From Punica granatum (lineage: Eukaryota; Streptophyta; Magnoliopsida; Myrtales; Lythraceae), in NCBI RefSeq assembly GCF_007655135.1, contig NC_045128.1:2232001-2296000 (forward strand): DNA of 64,000 nucleotides. Direction: 5' to 3'. Shown piece by piece: positions 52,400 through 64,000 of this stretch (positions are counted from its first letter, which is position 1; each line of letters begins with the position of its first letter). Made by a program: the position numbers and the translations under genes. Under the pieces are notes generated by a model. It searched no databases, was not told the origin of the DNA, and saw nothing but the letters and a program-made list of their open reading frames with translations.

Positions 52400-53400
52400 A
52401 TGTTTGGATCAATCTAGTTGATGTTTTCTTTGGGGGAATGGATTAATCTAGCAGATGTCGATCGAATATGTTAGGTTATATCTTTTATCCCTATTGCGCT
52501 TCTTTATCTAGTAGTTAGGTTGCGTTTAGTGCGCATGCATGATGAATGGAATGAAATCGAATGAAATGGCCATCCCATCCTTCCGCTCCATTATTTGATG
52601 TCACTTTTATATGTTGGAATGGATTCTCAATTATGATAACATTTCTTCCTCAACTTCTTGATGTGAACGTTCCTTCAAAATAGTAAGCATGTTCATTCGA
52701 CCTTTTTAACTTTTTTTTTTTTGGTTAATCTTTTTACTAGTAATTGTTATAGTGGTATCATTTTTTTCCGATATCATACATCGACAAATATACATACATA
52801 TATATATATATAATTTTGATAAGTAAGTATAACGTATTACCCTCCTTCATATATTATGAAGTTTAACAAAACAATTTTATCCCATCCAATTTTGGTATAT
52901 TGACCTTAGAGTCTCGAAATATCGGTTAACTTGTGCATCGATCGATTAACAGACTCTGCATCTATCTCTTTTACGAATCACTTGTAATGGGTTGAGTTCC
53001 GATTGGAAGAACTAAGAAGCATCGTACCGACATGTACATATAATATCACCCACCGCCGTCAGCGAGGATGGAGTCCGAATTTCGATTGAAATTAACGGTA
53101 ACTATTTCTGTTTGAGATTCCAAAAGCGTAGTGCGATCCTGGCCTACTTTATTAGGTGACTAAGTGCAACCGCTATTTCAAGCTGTGGTACTCTACTCCT
53201 GACAATTACGAGATTATTCGGTTATACCATGAAGAGTTATGATATAAGCTCTTCGAACCATCCTCTGGGATTAATTTAACCACACATCGAACAATTAGTA
53301 AGCATAACCTCGAACCGATGCCTGTCGACATAGATCTTTCAGCGATGTAAGCGCGCCGAAATAGATCTTTGAATTTCTGAGCCCATTTTCCCAAGAGCCA
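52400..53400. other. Intergenic region upstream of the membrane-protein gene
   Basis: No gene is recognised. It contains a short TA tract near 52797-52811, T-rich runs, and a stretch with tgcgtttagtgcgcatgcatg. The end of the region (from about 53340) is likely promoter and leader of the next gene; no clear TATA box was found. Confidence 0.45.
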
Positions 53401-53408
53401 GGCCCATT

Positions 53409-54261
53409 TTGAAAGAGCCAGGCCCGCTGTCGGGCCCTCCTCCACCGACCCAGTTTCGTAACGTCGAACAGACGGCGGTAACCGCCAAAAGAAACGGAGA
53501 CGATGTCGTCCCGTTGCTTCCCTCCAAAAAGAAGGGATTATCATTTCACCATCATCTTCTTCTTCTTCTTCTTCTTCTGCTTCGTAGCTCAAATACCGAT
53601 GGAATCGGAGCTTCTCAAGCTTTCACTGCTCTACCTTCATTGAAGTCAACGCAAGGAATCGTCTATCTCGCTGCACACTTTGCTGCAGCCAGGCTGAATT
53701 TTCCACTCCCGCCACTTTCGGCAGCCGCGAGCTGGAAATTCTTCCAGACAGGTGCGAGTTCTCGAATTCTAGTCGATACATGCTGTGGCTCTGGGGATTG
53801 AGCTGATCGATGAGATGAACTGATCAAGAAGCTGCAATTTGGATTGCGGTGCTGTTTGGGAATTTTTCTTTTCTTTTTTTCTTTTTTTCCCCTCAGAATT
53901 TTAGGTATTAAACTTCGTTCAATTCAATTGTGAAGGGTTGACTCAGAAACTACAGTGTTGTGTACTTTAGATGTTTCTTGGCTGTAAAGATGTTCTTTTC
54001 CCCGTGATTTTTCGATTTGTCGTGGTTTGCTGATCTGTAACCTGTCACTGGAAGAAACCGATTTCCTCGTGTTTTGTTTATTCGAGTGAAGAAACATAGC
54101 AGGACCAGCTCCATGATTGCCTCGGCATCTGTTTGATTATCCAAATATCTCAATAGGATGATGGAGAAATCTTTCTGCTTTCGTTTTCAGGCATTTAGCT
54201 TTTATTTGTTTGGTAATTTGTGAGAGTTACATGTAATGGTCGTGTTCATTTAACCGAACAG
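53409..54261 (+). other. Likely 5' leader and leader intron of the membrane-protein gene
   Basis: A good donor (CCAGACAG|GTGCGAG) at 53751/53752 and an acceptor (CCGAACAG) at 54261 would remove a 510-bp intron just ahead of the start codon at 54269. The upstream leader includes a (CTT)n run at about 53553-53580. The transcription start was not found, so the left limit is a guess. Confidence 0.45.
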
Positions 54262-54268
54262 GAAGGAA

Positions 54269-56715
54269 ATGGAGGTTACTATCACCACTACTGATCTTTC
54301 CTATTGGTTAAACTGGAGGGTCTTGCTATGTGCCGTTTCAGTGCTAGCTTCAATGTTTCTAGCTTCATTTATCATTTGGAAATATGATGGTTGGAAACGT
54401 GCGGAACATAATCAAGGAGGAGCTCCTGATAGAGCACTTTTCTTGCGGCATGATGAAGCATGGAAAACATGTCTCAAGCAAATCCACCCCGGTTGGCTCA
54501 CGGCTTTCCGCATCATTTCGTTCTCCTTGCTACTGACCACGCTCACCGTCAAACTTATTGAGCATGGGGGTCACATGTTTTTCTTTTATACTCAGTATGA
54601 CTTCTGCACTCTTAACGTATCTACTTTCTTTGATGTTTAACAACATTCGCCATTGCCCAGTGGGGAAAAAAAATTTCTACTTTAATAATTGACTTGGCAT
54701 TGCACAGCAGCATGCCTAAAGTGTCTTGAGAGATCAAATGCTGTCCAGTCTTACAAGATATTTGCTACAGCAGTGATTTTAGTCTTGGGGCGCTAGTACC
54801 AGGCGTGGAACTGAGACATCATTCTATGTAGTGAATGGATTAAGGGAAGATATATCTCAGGGGACCTCCAGATTTTTAACCATCTGTTCTTTAGATTTGC
54901 TGGATTCTCTGTGATTCAACATAATCAGTTCATATCCCTGTTAATGCTGAGCTTGGCTTTTTGACCATTTCGCTGACTGATTCCATTCGTTATATGCTGG
55001 CAGGTGGACCCTCACTCTGGTGACTGTATATTTTGGGGTATTCATTCTCATTCTCTTTTTTCCTATCTATGTGTGGGTTAGATTTGCCTCGACTTTGCTT
55101 ATTATCATGTGACTATACCCCTTCAAAGTTCAGTTCATCTCACTGTCTGTCACCTACACAAATACATAACTGAAGTGAAACTGAACTGAGTTTTGACTGT
55201 TCAAGTCTCTTCAAGGTGGTACAAATGCCTGTTTTTTGTAGTTTGGATCATTGCTCTCCATTTATGGCTGTTACCAGCATCAGAAGTGCAGGAATTGTGT
55301 TGAAGTTGACAATGTTGAGATAGATGAAGAGGACGGTTCAAACTCATATAGGCCTCTCCCAGGTCAAAGAACAACTGATAAATGTGGGATAAAAGAGTTC
55401 TCAGATCCTCAAGAGCAGAAATGTGTTCTACAGGCTGCAGGAATTTTCAGTCACCTGTTTGAAGTCATATTTCAGGTAAATTCTCTTGCATAAAATTATC
55501 ACTTTTGTTGTTGTCATGTGAATGATAGATATGAAGCTGTTAGTTGATTGCATTATTGCGGCATGTCTGTGTTTGCGGCTTTCTTCATTCGAAACGTTTA
55601 TAAGTTGTAATCATCTTTTTGTTTGCGATTATTTACCCCTCTTATATCTATTAATGACAGATGAGCGCCGGAGCTGTGATGCTTACTGATTGCGTGTATT
55701 GGTTCATAATATTCCCATTCCTAACAATCAGAGACTACACATTGAGTTTTGTAAGTGCTGCAAACGACTGTATTCCTATCAATGTCCATGTGCTCTTGCC
55801 TTCTCCAGAAGGCACAACACTGTTAAACAAGAATTAATGGTTTTAGTCGTTTCCCCGTGTGGTCGAACTTTGACCTTGGATCTTACCCCTTGCCTCCCTC
55901 AGTCTTTCACGTATTCCCTAAGATTCATCATCCAAACCTTTTATCACCAAGTAGCACCCGCTTCCGGTCGAACCCATTCCCTCGAATGAGTTACTTTACT
56001 CTTCGTTCTTGCACATTTCTGCCTACTCCAACATAACCTTTGGACCTCATAACATAGGGTGTATATATCTTGTGCTATGTATTGCAGATGACAGTGAACG
56101 TGCACACACTGAATTTTGCCCTACTACTTGGGGATACTGCTTTGAATTGCTTGGTAACCGCGAGCAACTTTCTTACCTCTCATATTTGTTGAATCTTTGA
56201 TAGCTTATCTGATGTTTTCCGAAATTGTATCCAGCAGGTCCCATGGTACCGAATTTCTTATTTCATCCTGTGGACAAGTGCTTTCGTCATCTTCCAGTGG
56301 GTTCTTCACGCTTGCTTCTCTGTCTGGTAATGTCCTGGATTCTCATTTTCCCTTCTTATGCTTTTACTTGCATTGAAATCACAGTATTCTGGACTACGTT
56401 ACAGGTGGCCATACCCATTTCTCGACTTATCATCCCCATATTCTCCATTATGGTATGGTATAGCAATTTTCTGTGGATTTATAAATTTCTTATATGAGCT
56501 TAGCTAAGAGATTATATATGTGAAACATATATGATGGTTTGCTTAGGATTCTTAGAGACAATATATTTATATACTCTTTCCTGTTCCGATCTTGCAGGTA
56601 CTTTTTGATGGGATTAATGCATATCCCATGCTACAGCATCTTCATGTTATTGGTACAAACGAAACAAAGTTTGTACTCAAGATTCTTTCCCGATTCTTAT
56701 ATGTGTGGAAGATGA
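54269..56715 (+). CDS. Multi-pass membrane protein of unknown function (plant family, AT1G10660/AT5G62960-like)
   Basis: Eight coding exons: 54269-54594, 55004-55037, 55242-55475, 55661-55750, 56088-56153, 56238-56326, 56405-56452 and 56598-56715, joining in one frame of about 334 aa. I see roughly six hydrophobic segments: residues 17-38 (starting WRVLLCAVSVLA), 78-97, about 106-125 (WTLTLVTVYFGFGSLLSIYG), one around SAGAVMLTDCVYWFIIFPFL, one around ILWTSAFVIFQWVLHACFSV, and one around YFLMGLMHIPCYSIFMLLV. A hydrophilic loop with many charged residues (VEVDNVEIDEEDG) separates the third and fourth. The arrangement fits a conserved but uncharacterised plant membrane family that I recall from AT1G10660 and AT5G62960. 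There is no enzymatic motif. The second exon is only 34 nt; its frame is required for the WTLTLVTVYFG segment. The start is the first ATG after the leader acceptor. It lies tail to tail with the glutaredoxin gene. Confidence 0.85.
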
Positions 56716-57454
56716 TCATATTGGGTCATGTTTAGGCCTCTCTTGTGGAACTAAAGGGCTCCTTGGGATTTCAGTATCTTCCAGGATAATTGAAGGCAAC
56801 CTTGCAAGCTGAATTGTTGATAAGAAGGTTTCATTTGATTCAATTGATTCTCAATTGTAAAGTGTAATCTTCTTGAATGAATCGATTCTAAATTGTAAAG
56901 CACAAAGTTATTCATTTGTTTGGGAAGATTTCATTCGATTGAATTGATCCTTCTTGAATGAAATGTAGGGATAGGACACACCATGTCAATGCACGAAGTG
57001 ATTCATTGGTTTAGTACATTTCAGGATCCGTCTGGATACGATATGTCAGACACTTTCTTCTTTAGCATGCTTAATTCAGCACAATAGACCCGTCGCGCTT
57101 AATGTGGCACAATATTGAACTAGAGACACAGGGGACAGCGGTGCTCACAGTTGGCGTGCTAATTTCATTTGGTGTGCTACGAGGTTCGTGTTTCCATTGT
57201 GAGTTATTACATATGCTTCACCAGCTCTCAGGCCGAAAATATGAGCAAGGGCTACATTTCAGAGAAACCAAGAAATGCTATGAACCAGAATCCGAGACCA
57301 TCTTACTTCAAATTCACGGATAAAAGGTCTTAACACCACCACACATAAGATTCCACATCTAGCATAAAACACGGGGTTCAAACACGAAACAAAGCATCTC
57401 CAGTATTATTGATTAACTACACACTATCATCAGCCAAGCAACTATGCCGACTCT

Positions 57455-58959
<1,505 letters not shown>

Positions 58960-59020
58960 AGCTCTCAATCCTCCTCCGACGAGCTGCCGAATTGTATGCC
59001 TGCTGAGATTTTCGTCTAGC

Positions 59021-59259
59021 GGATATATATATATATACATATATATATATTGAATTTATTGCATTATATAGCCTATATTTTTTAGATCTAGTGACGTTGG
59101 GATACTTAAAATAAAAAAATAACACTAAATCTAAGAATATTCATTAATATTAGGCTATATAGTTTAATCTAGATCTAGTGACGTTAGGATACTTAAAATA
59201 AAAAAAATAACACTAAATCTAAGAATATTCATTAATATTCGGCTATATAGTTTAATATG

Positions 59260-59294
<35 letters not shown>
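59021..59294. repeat. TA tracts and an 87-bp tandem duplication upstream of the glutaredoxin gene
   Basis: TA tracts at about 59021-59051 and 59262-59294 bracket a tandem repeat of two 87-bp units, 59083-59169 and 59170-59256. Each unit reads tagatctagtgacgtt.gga then tacttaaaataaaa and caaatctaagaatattc-like words, ending ggctatatagtttaat. The units differ at only a few positions, so the event is recent. The block begins about 60 bp upstream of the glutaredoxin start codon, inside its likely promoter or leader. Confidence 0.85.
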
Positions 59295-59297
<3 letters not shown>

Positions 59298-59554
59298 CGA
59301 GGAAATAAGGGAGAACTGATCGCGTGTCAGAAGGCGACGGTCGTACTCTCTTGCCGTTTTCTGGGGAGGTCAATTAATTCGTCGATGGGGCCCATGGGCT
59401 TCTGACCCACGGCAAATTGATCGGGTGGCCGGTCAAAGTCAATAGAGAGCAACATATAATTGCAATAAGAGGCCGATAAGGATAAGGAATACCAATACAA
59501 TTTTTTTTATTGGAAGAATTTTATGGCCCGTCTATTTTTAAGGTTAAAATTATA

Positions 59555-59952
59555 AGGGGTCGTTTGAATTTAAAGTTAAAATTACTCTGATTTTGATTTT
59601 AATTTTGATTGTGGAAAAAGACAAATGCGATATGATTATAAATTTGACTTGGAAAACGTGTGTTTTTGTTGTATAGTATGTTGAGTTAAAGTTAAAGTTA
59701 AAATTTTTGAATTGAGAAATATGTATTTTTATTGTGTAGTGTGTTGAGTTAAAGTTAAAATCAATTAACTCTAAATTCAAATGGGATATAATTTTAATTT
59801 TAATTTTAACTTTAACTCAACCCACTACACAACAAAAATACACATTTCTCAAGTAAAAAATTTTAACTTTAACTCAACACACTACACAACACTTGTCATT
59901 TTCCACAATCAAAATCAAAGTGACTTTAATTCTGAAACCAAATGCACCGTTA
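59555..59952. mobile_element. MITE pair or foldback of the TTTGAATTTAAAGTTAA group
   Basis: The left half runs from gtcgtttgaatttaaagtta to ctaaattcaaatggga (about 59786). The right half is its rough mirror image, with phrases such as ttaactttaactcaacccac and ending tctgaaaccaaatgcacc. This gives either one foldback element of about 400 bp or two elements inserted head to head. Similar sequence lies at 25276-25446. Confidence 0.6.
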
Positions 59953-62900
59953 AATTTTAGTGGATTGATATGATTCTATCGAATTAATCAGGTTTTATTG
60001 AAATTTCGGATACTAGAATTTACATCAAAAGAAAATACAATCTCCTATTTGCCAAAGAAACCAATTTATATGCGATCTCTTTTGTTTCGATCATGAATAA
60101 CAACATAGGGAGATTCACGCGATGTCGCATGGCACAAAATTTTCATTCGCGTTCGATAACATTACAAGCACGCAAATTAATGTATACGAAACTTTACATA
60201 ATGTTAATTCCGATTTTCTGACAAAGATAGCTTTTGTAAAAATTGGAATTCTTAACTCTTGATAATTTTGTTGGACTTCATAGTAAGTAGGTTAATCTCT
60301 CTATAACAACTGTCCATGAATATTTAATTTAATTTATTGTATTATACTTCACGTCATGCTATTATATAAATTGATGAGATGAGCGTAGACAGCATAGCGG
60401 CTGGCCACTACCGACAAATGTCGTCATTTCTTTTCAATTTTTTTTTCCCTAACTAATTTTGTTCTTTTTAAATTCCTCGGGTCATCAAATTAAGACAAAA
60501 GGATTTGATTAATTGTTTTTAGGAGGAGGAGATATATTATGGAAATCAATCGGTGGCACGAAACAGTTCACCTGGCCTCGATCGTTCTTTCATCTTTTAT
60601 TAATTATTTCTAGGCTTATTATATGGATTGGATGAATATATCCCCGACTCCATATGGAATAAATTTTCAAAACAATTTATACCCATGATAACATACTTTC
60701 GTTTACCTTACAGTTTACTTTTCCTCTTCTTCTTTTTTTTTTCTTGTTAATATTTACTTCGGTCACTTCATCATTCTTTTAAGAACTTCTGATAACCTCC
60801 TCCTCTTCTTCTTCATTTAAAAAAAAAAATTGTTACATACTTTATACGGTAAGTTACTATAACATATAAATAAGTTACTTCATCAACTTATATGAGGACT
60901 GATTATGATGTCCGGTCCGGTATGAAGTGAACTCGAGTGAGGCCCCTGAGCTCCAACACTCGATCCCCTAATTAATTATTAAGTCATGTCGTCGAAGCCT
61001 AATTTTTATTATCTATTTATTCTTTTATTTATTTATTTATTTTCTTGATAAACGAAATTATACTGTCTCCAGTGGGGGTGCCTCTCCCCTATCTCAGGAC
61101 TGCGCCTCACACTGCCACATAAGTGTCGCATCAGACAGAGAAAAACTCCAAAAAAAAAAGAAAGATACCCATTCAATCCGTATCTCTAATTCGGGCCTAC
61201 ATTCATGTGGAGGATACGATAAGATGAAATATGAATTGAAGGAAAGGATCTGGAGGATTCCAAGAATCACTCCAATCGGTCACTGACCGACAAATCAAGA
61301 GTCCAGGGATGGCAAGGACCCTTGATTTGTGCTGTTACGTAGTTTCTATTTTTAGTCTGCCCCTGCTATTCCGTACGAAATCATGTAAGGTTGGAAATAT
61401 ATCAAATATACAGAAACTTACATCCTACCTCTCGGCTTCCATTCTTCCGTTATATATGAATTGATATCATGATAAATATTGAGATAAAATGCCGATTATA
61501 GTTTATCAACATGAAATATTTCGATGGAAAAAGTAATTTGCCAATCATTTTTTTGGAGAAATTCCCATAATTTTCTTTATTAGTTAACTGAATCAAACAA
61601 AGGTCCAATATATATTTTCGTTAGCCTGGGCTTTTCTTTGTCACCGATTTACATTACATATCAGAATGGTCTAACGTATCGAGTTCAACGTAGGAGTACG
61701 TCTCTCTCTTGACCTAATGCAGGAATTAATTAAGCAAATGTAGAGTTACAAATTAGAGAATGATTTTAGCACAGCAACACGATTTTCTAAATTCAATTAT
61801 CATCAAGTAAGACTTCCATGAGTGATTTCTCGTTCCCTAATTTTTCGTTGTCGTCAATTGTCTGTTAGATCCATGCTTTGCTTTCGTAGTAAAAGAGAGT
61901 GGATGAGAATCAACACGCCATCTAGTCATGCATGCTAGTGCTAAACATGCTTCAAACTAATTCTGTCATTTTTTTTTCATGAAGCTCCACAAATTCACGG
62001 ATTATCCATATTACAGTCGGAACATTATCCATCTGGGCATTACACGTGAGTCGGACCTTTTCCATCTTTTTATTTATTATTTTATTTTATTTAATAAACA
62101 ATACTCTACTCGAGCTGTCACGTCATGCATGCTTTTTTGGGTAAAGCTTAGGTACGCATGCTTCAAATTCAAACTAATAAGCTATAAACATATGCTTCAA
62201 ACTAGACCAAACATGCTTTCTTCATAGACCAGCAGCCCGTGAAAAGGATAGATGGGCCGAGGCCCGAGGCCCCAGGAAATAATGCCAAGCGGTCGGCTCG
62301 GCCCAAAACCGCCTAGTCTTTAAGCCGAAGCCTTCAGAAAAACGGAACTAGCTATAAGGAGTCTCAACGGCAAATATTATCATTTGATTCACAATAAACA
62401 ATCATTGTGATCAATACAGTTTGCAAATTTCTATACGGAATCGATCGGGTTTTGTGAAAGAAAGAAATCACGGAAGAGACAATTCTCATCAGTCATAGCT
62501 AGCTATAAACCAAATCCCCGATTATAGATTGTGTAACGTTTGATGCTGACCGTGAATTAATTAATATGTATCGAGCACATTTTAGAATCTTATATGGTAA
62601 TTTTTAGTCGAAAAGAAATGAAGGACGATACACATACAAAAAAAAAACTCGTATACACGGGATTAGATTGCAAGCCATTTAAGATGCTTACAAATTTGAG
62701 CTTGCCAAATATAAAGAAGATAGTACTCTATAGTACCGGAATACTGATTAAGTATAGATTGGTAAAATTATGTATAAATAGCCGTTTGTAGATAAACTAT
62801 ACTCGTGTATCATTTCTCTTTTTCATTGATTTTTTGGACCGTTGTGTACCGGGAGAGACTCCTATGATAATTTATTCTTCTGTTTTTCTTTTTTCCTGAA

Positions 62901-64000
62901 TAACTCTTATGATATTACATTTACGCACGCACATGAATCTTCATAATATGTATGCTTAATTACATGAATATATATTATACATATCCTACCTAAAAATGCA
63001 TGTATATATATATATATATATTATAGAATATGTGTGTATGCTTTGATGTAATTAAGCAAATAAGAGGGCTAATCAATCGGTAAGATGTTTCTTGTGTCCA
63101 TAAGATTCACCATCACCATCAAATCTAGCTACTTGAGCACCCCATAGAAAATAGATTTACAACTCGACCAAACCATATTAACTAGAACAGTCAAAGAACG
63201 AGACTCCGGAGAGAAGATATGGAAATTTGAAGAATATCGACTAACTTGACTAGTTTGGAAAAAACCTATCTCCAGACCGAGCCCAAAATCATAAACAATC
63301 AACGGTTAACGACATGCCCATATCTCTTCCAAGAACCAATCGGAAATATTTACACGTTGTTGTCCAAATATTAATCATTTATTTAGAAACTGGATAAATC
63401 TAAGAATTTATGTCAACGTTAGGTTATATGATGCAATATATCCAATAACAATATGTAAGATATCATAAAATTCTAGTACTCATTCGAGTCCTTCCGAAAT
63501 AAATCACTAATATTCTGTAAATGATGATGAAAAGTTTAAAATCGACCAAAATATTACCAGTGAAAAGTGCGGGATCTTCCTTCATATATATACATAAATA
63601 CTAGCTAGCAATAACTTTGTTGCAGACAAATATTTATGTATCGATCCTCCAAGGACCTTATTTCTCAGGACGGGACAGTCTCTGTGGCAGGCAGAGAGTC
63701 TTTAACCTAGTGGATAAGTTATCGCATAGTGTCATGCGGTTATTTCGGGTGGATGAATAACACGTTGCAAGCTTCGCTAGTTTCCTTCGAAACCGCTTCT
63801 GAGATCTTATTGCTCCTTCCAAGCCTGTGAAACCTCTTTAAAATCCGACCAAAGCATCCAACCACGTTCATCAAGCATGACCACGAGGCTAAACATTCAA
63901 CCCCGACGTAATTATACGAGCTTGATTAATGCTAGGGAACCTGCTTGTTCACATAGGTCCAGAAGCTCCTGCAGAAAAGGTCGCCGGGCAATTGACAAAA
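59953..64000. other. Gene-free right end of the window
   Basis: No gene could be supported. The longer frames (for example 61979-62227 and 62594-62791) are AT-rich and unlike known proteins. A GGCCCGA-rich patch at about 62235-62330 (gatgggccgaggcccgaggc and ctcggcccaaaaccgcc) stands out from its surroundings. A TA tract lies at about 63003-63021. The last 350 bases (from about 63650) have higher GC than the rest and could be the edge of a repeat or gene that continues outside. Confidence 0.5.

Noticed and set aside
53206..53592. Minus-strand frame starting with a run of Glu and Asp
   Set aside because: The acidic run is the complement of the CTT repeat in the leader of the membrane-protein gene; no family resemblance.

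Overview
The window looks like nuclear DNA of a flowering plant, probably a dicot. It is AT-rich and gene-poor, its genes are split by GT-AG introns, and the intergenic space is full of small DNA transposons (MITEs), SINE-like repeats, microsatellites and an LTR remnant. The proteins belong to plant families: a WW-domain DEAD-box helicase, an R2R3-MYB of the MYB64/98/118/119 type, a class I glutaredoxin and plant cystatin-like proteins. I cannot name the species from sequence alone.

Layout. 1-5.3 kb is gene-free. 5.3-11.6 kb holds a complete WW/DEAD-box RNA helicase gene on the + strand, with a leader intron that contains a 150-bp tandem duplication. 11.6-16.2 kb is intergenic, with a clean Mutator-type MITE and a pair of GTTTGGTTTT-type MITEs. 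16.3-19.5 kb holds a three-exon R2R3-MYB gene on the + strand, whose N-terminal half is an unusual histidine-rich repeat region. 21.4-51.9 kb is dominated by a segmental triplication: copy A at 21.4-27.7 kb, copy B at 27.7-36.7 kb and copy C at 43.5-51.9 kb. Each copy carries a minus-strand five-exon cystatin-like gene; copy C has lost the last exon. The copies differ by transposon insertions, so each acts as the empty-site control for the others. Those insertions include a 1.67-kb solo LTR in B, a hAT MITE in C and a 232-bp MITE in B. Between B and C, at 41.3-42.7 kb, lies a divergent papain-like protease gene on the + strand. The right ends of B and C contain a pseudogene of a small plant-specific protein family. 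53.4-56.7 kb holds an eight-coding-exon gene for a multi-pass membrane protein (+). 57.5-59.0 kb holds a four-exon CPFC glutaredoxin (-), tail to tail with the membrane protein gene. 59-64 kb is repeats and gene-free DNA.

How the genes relate. The helicase, MYB, membrane protein and glutaredoxin look like unrelated single-copy genes. The one arrangement that suggests a joint function is the cystatin-like/papain-like cluster: three copies of a protein with the cystatin fold beside a divergent papain-type protease, that is, possible inhibitor and target in one accessory locus. This is inference. The cystatin-like proteins lack the classical QxVxG inhibitory loop, and the 5' end of the protease gene is unresolved.

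All exon boundaries were read by eye from splice consensus, reading frame and remembered family alignments. No search or alignment program was run.
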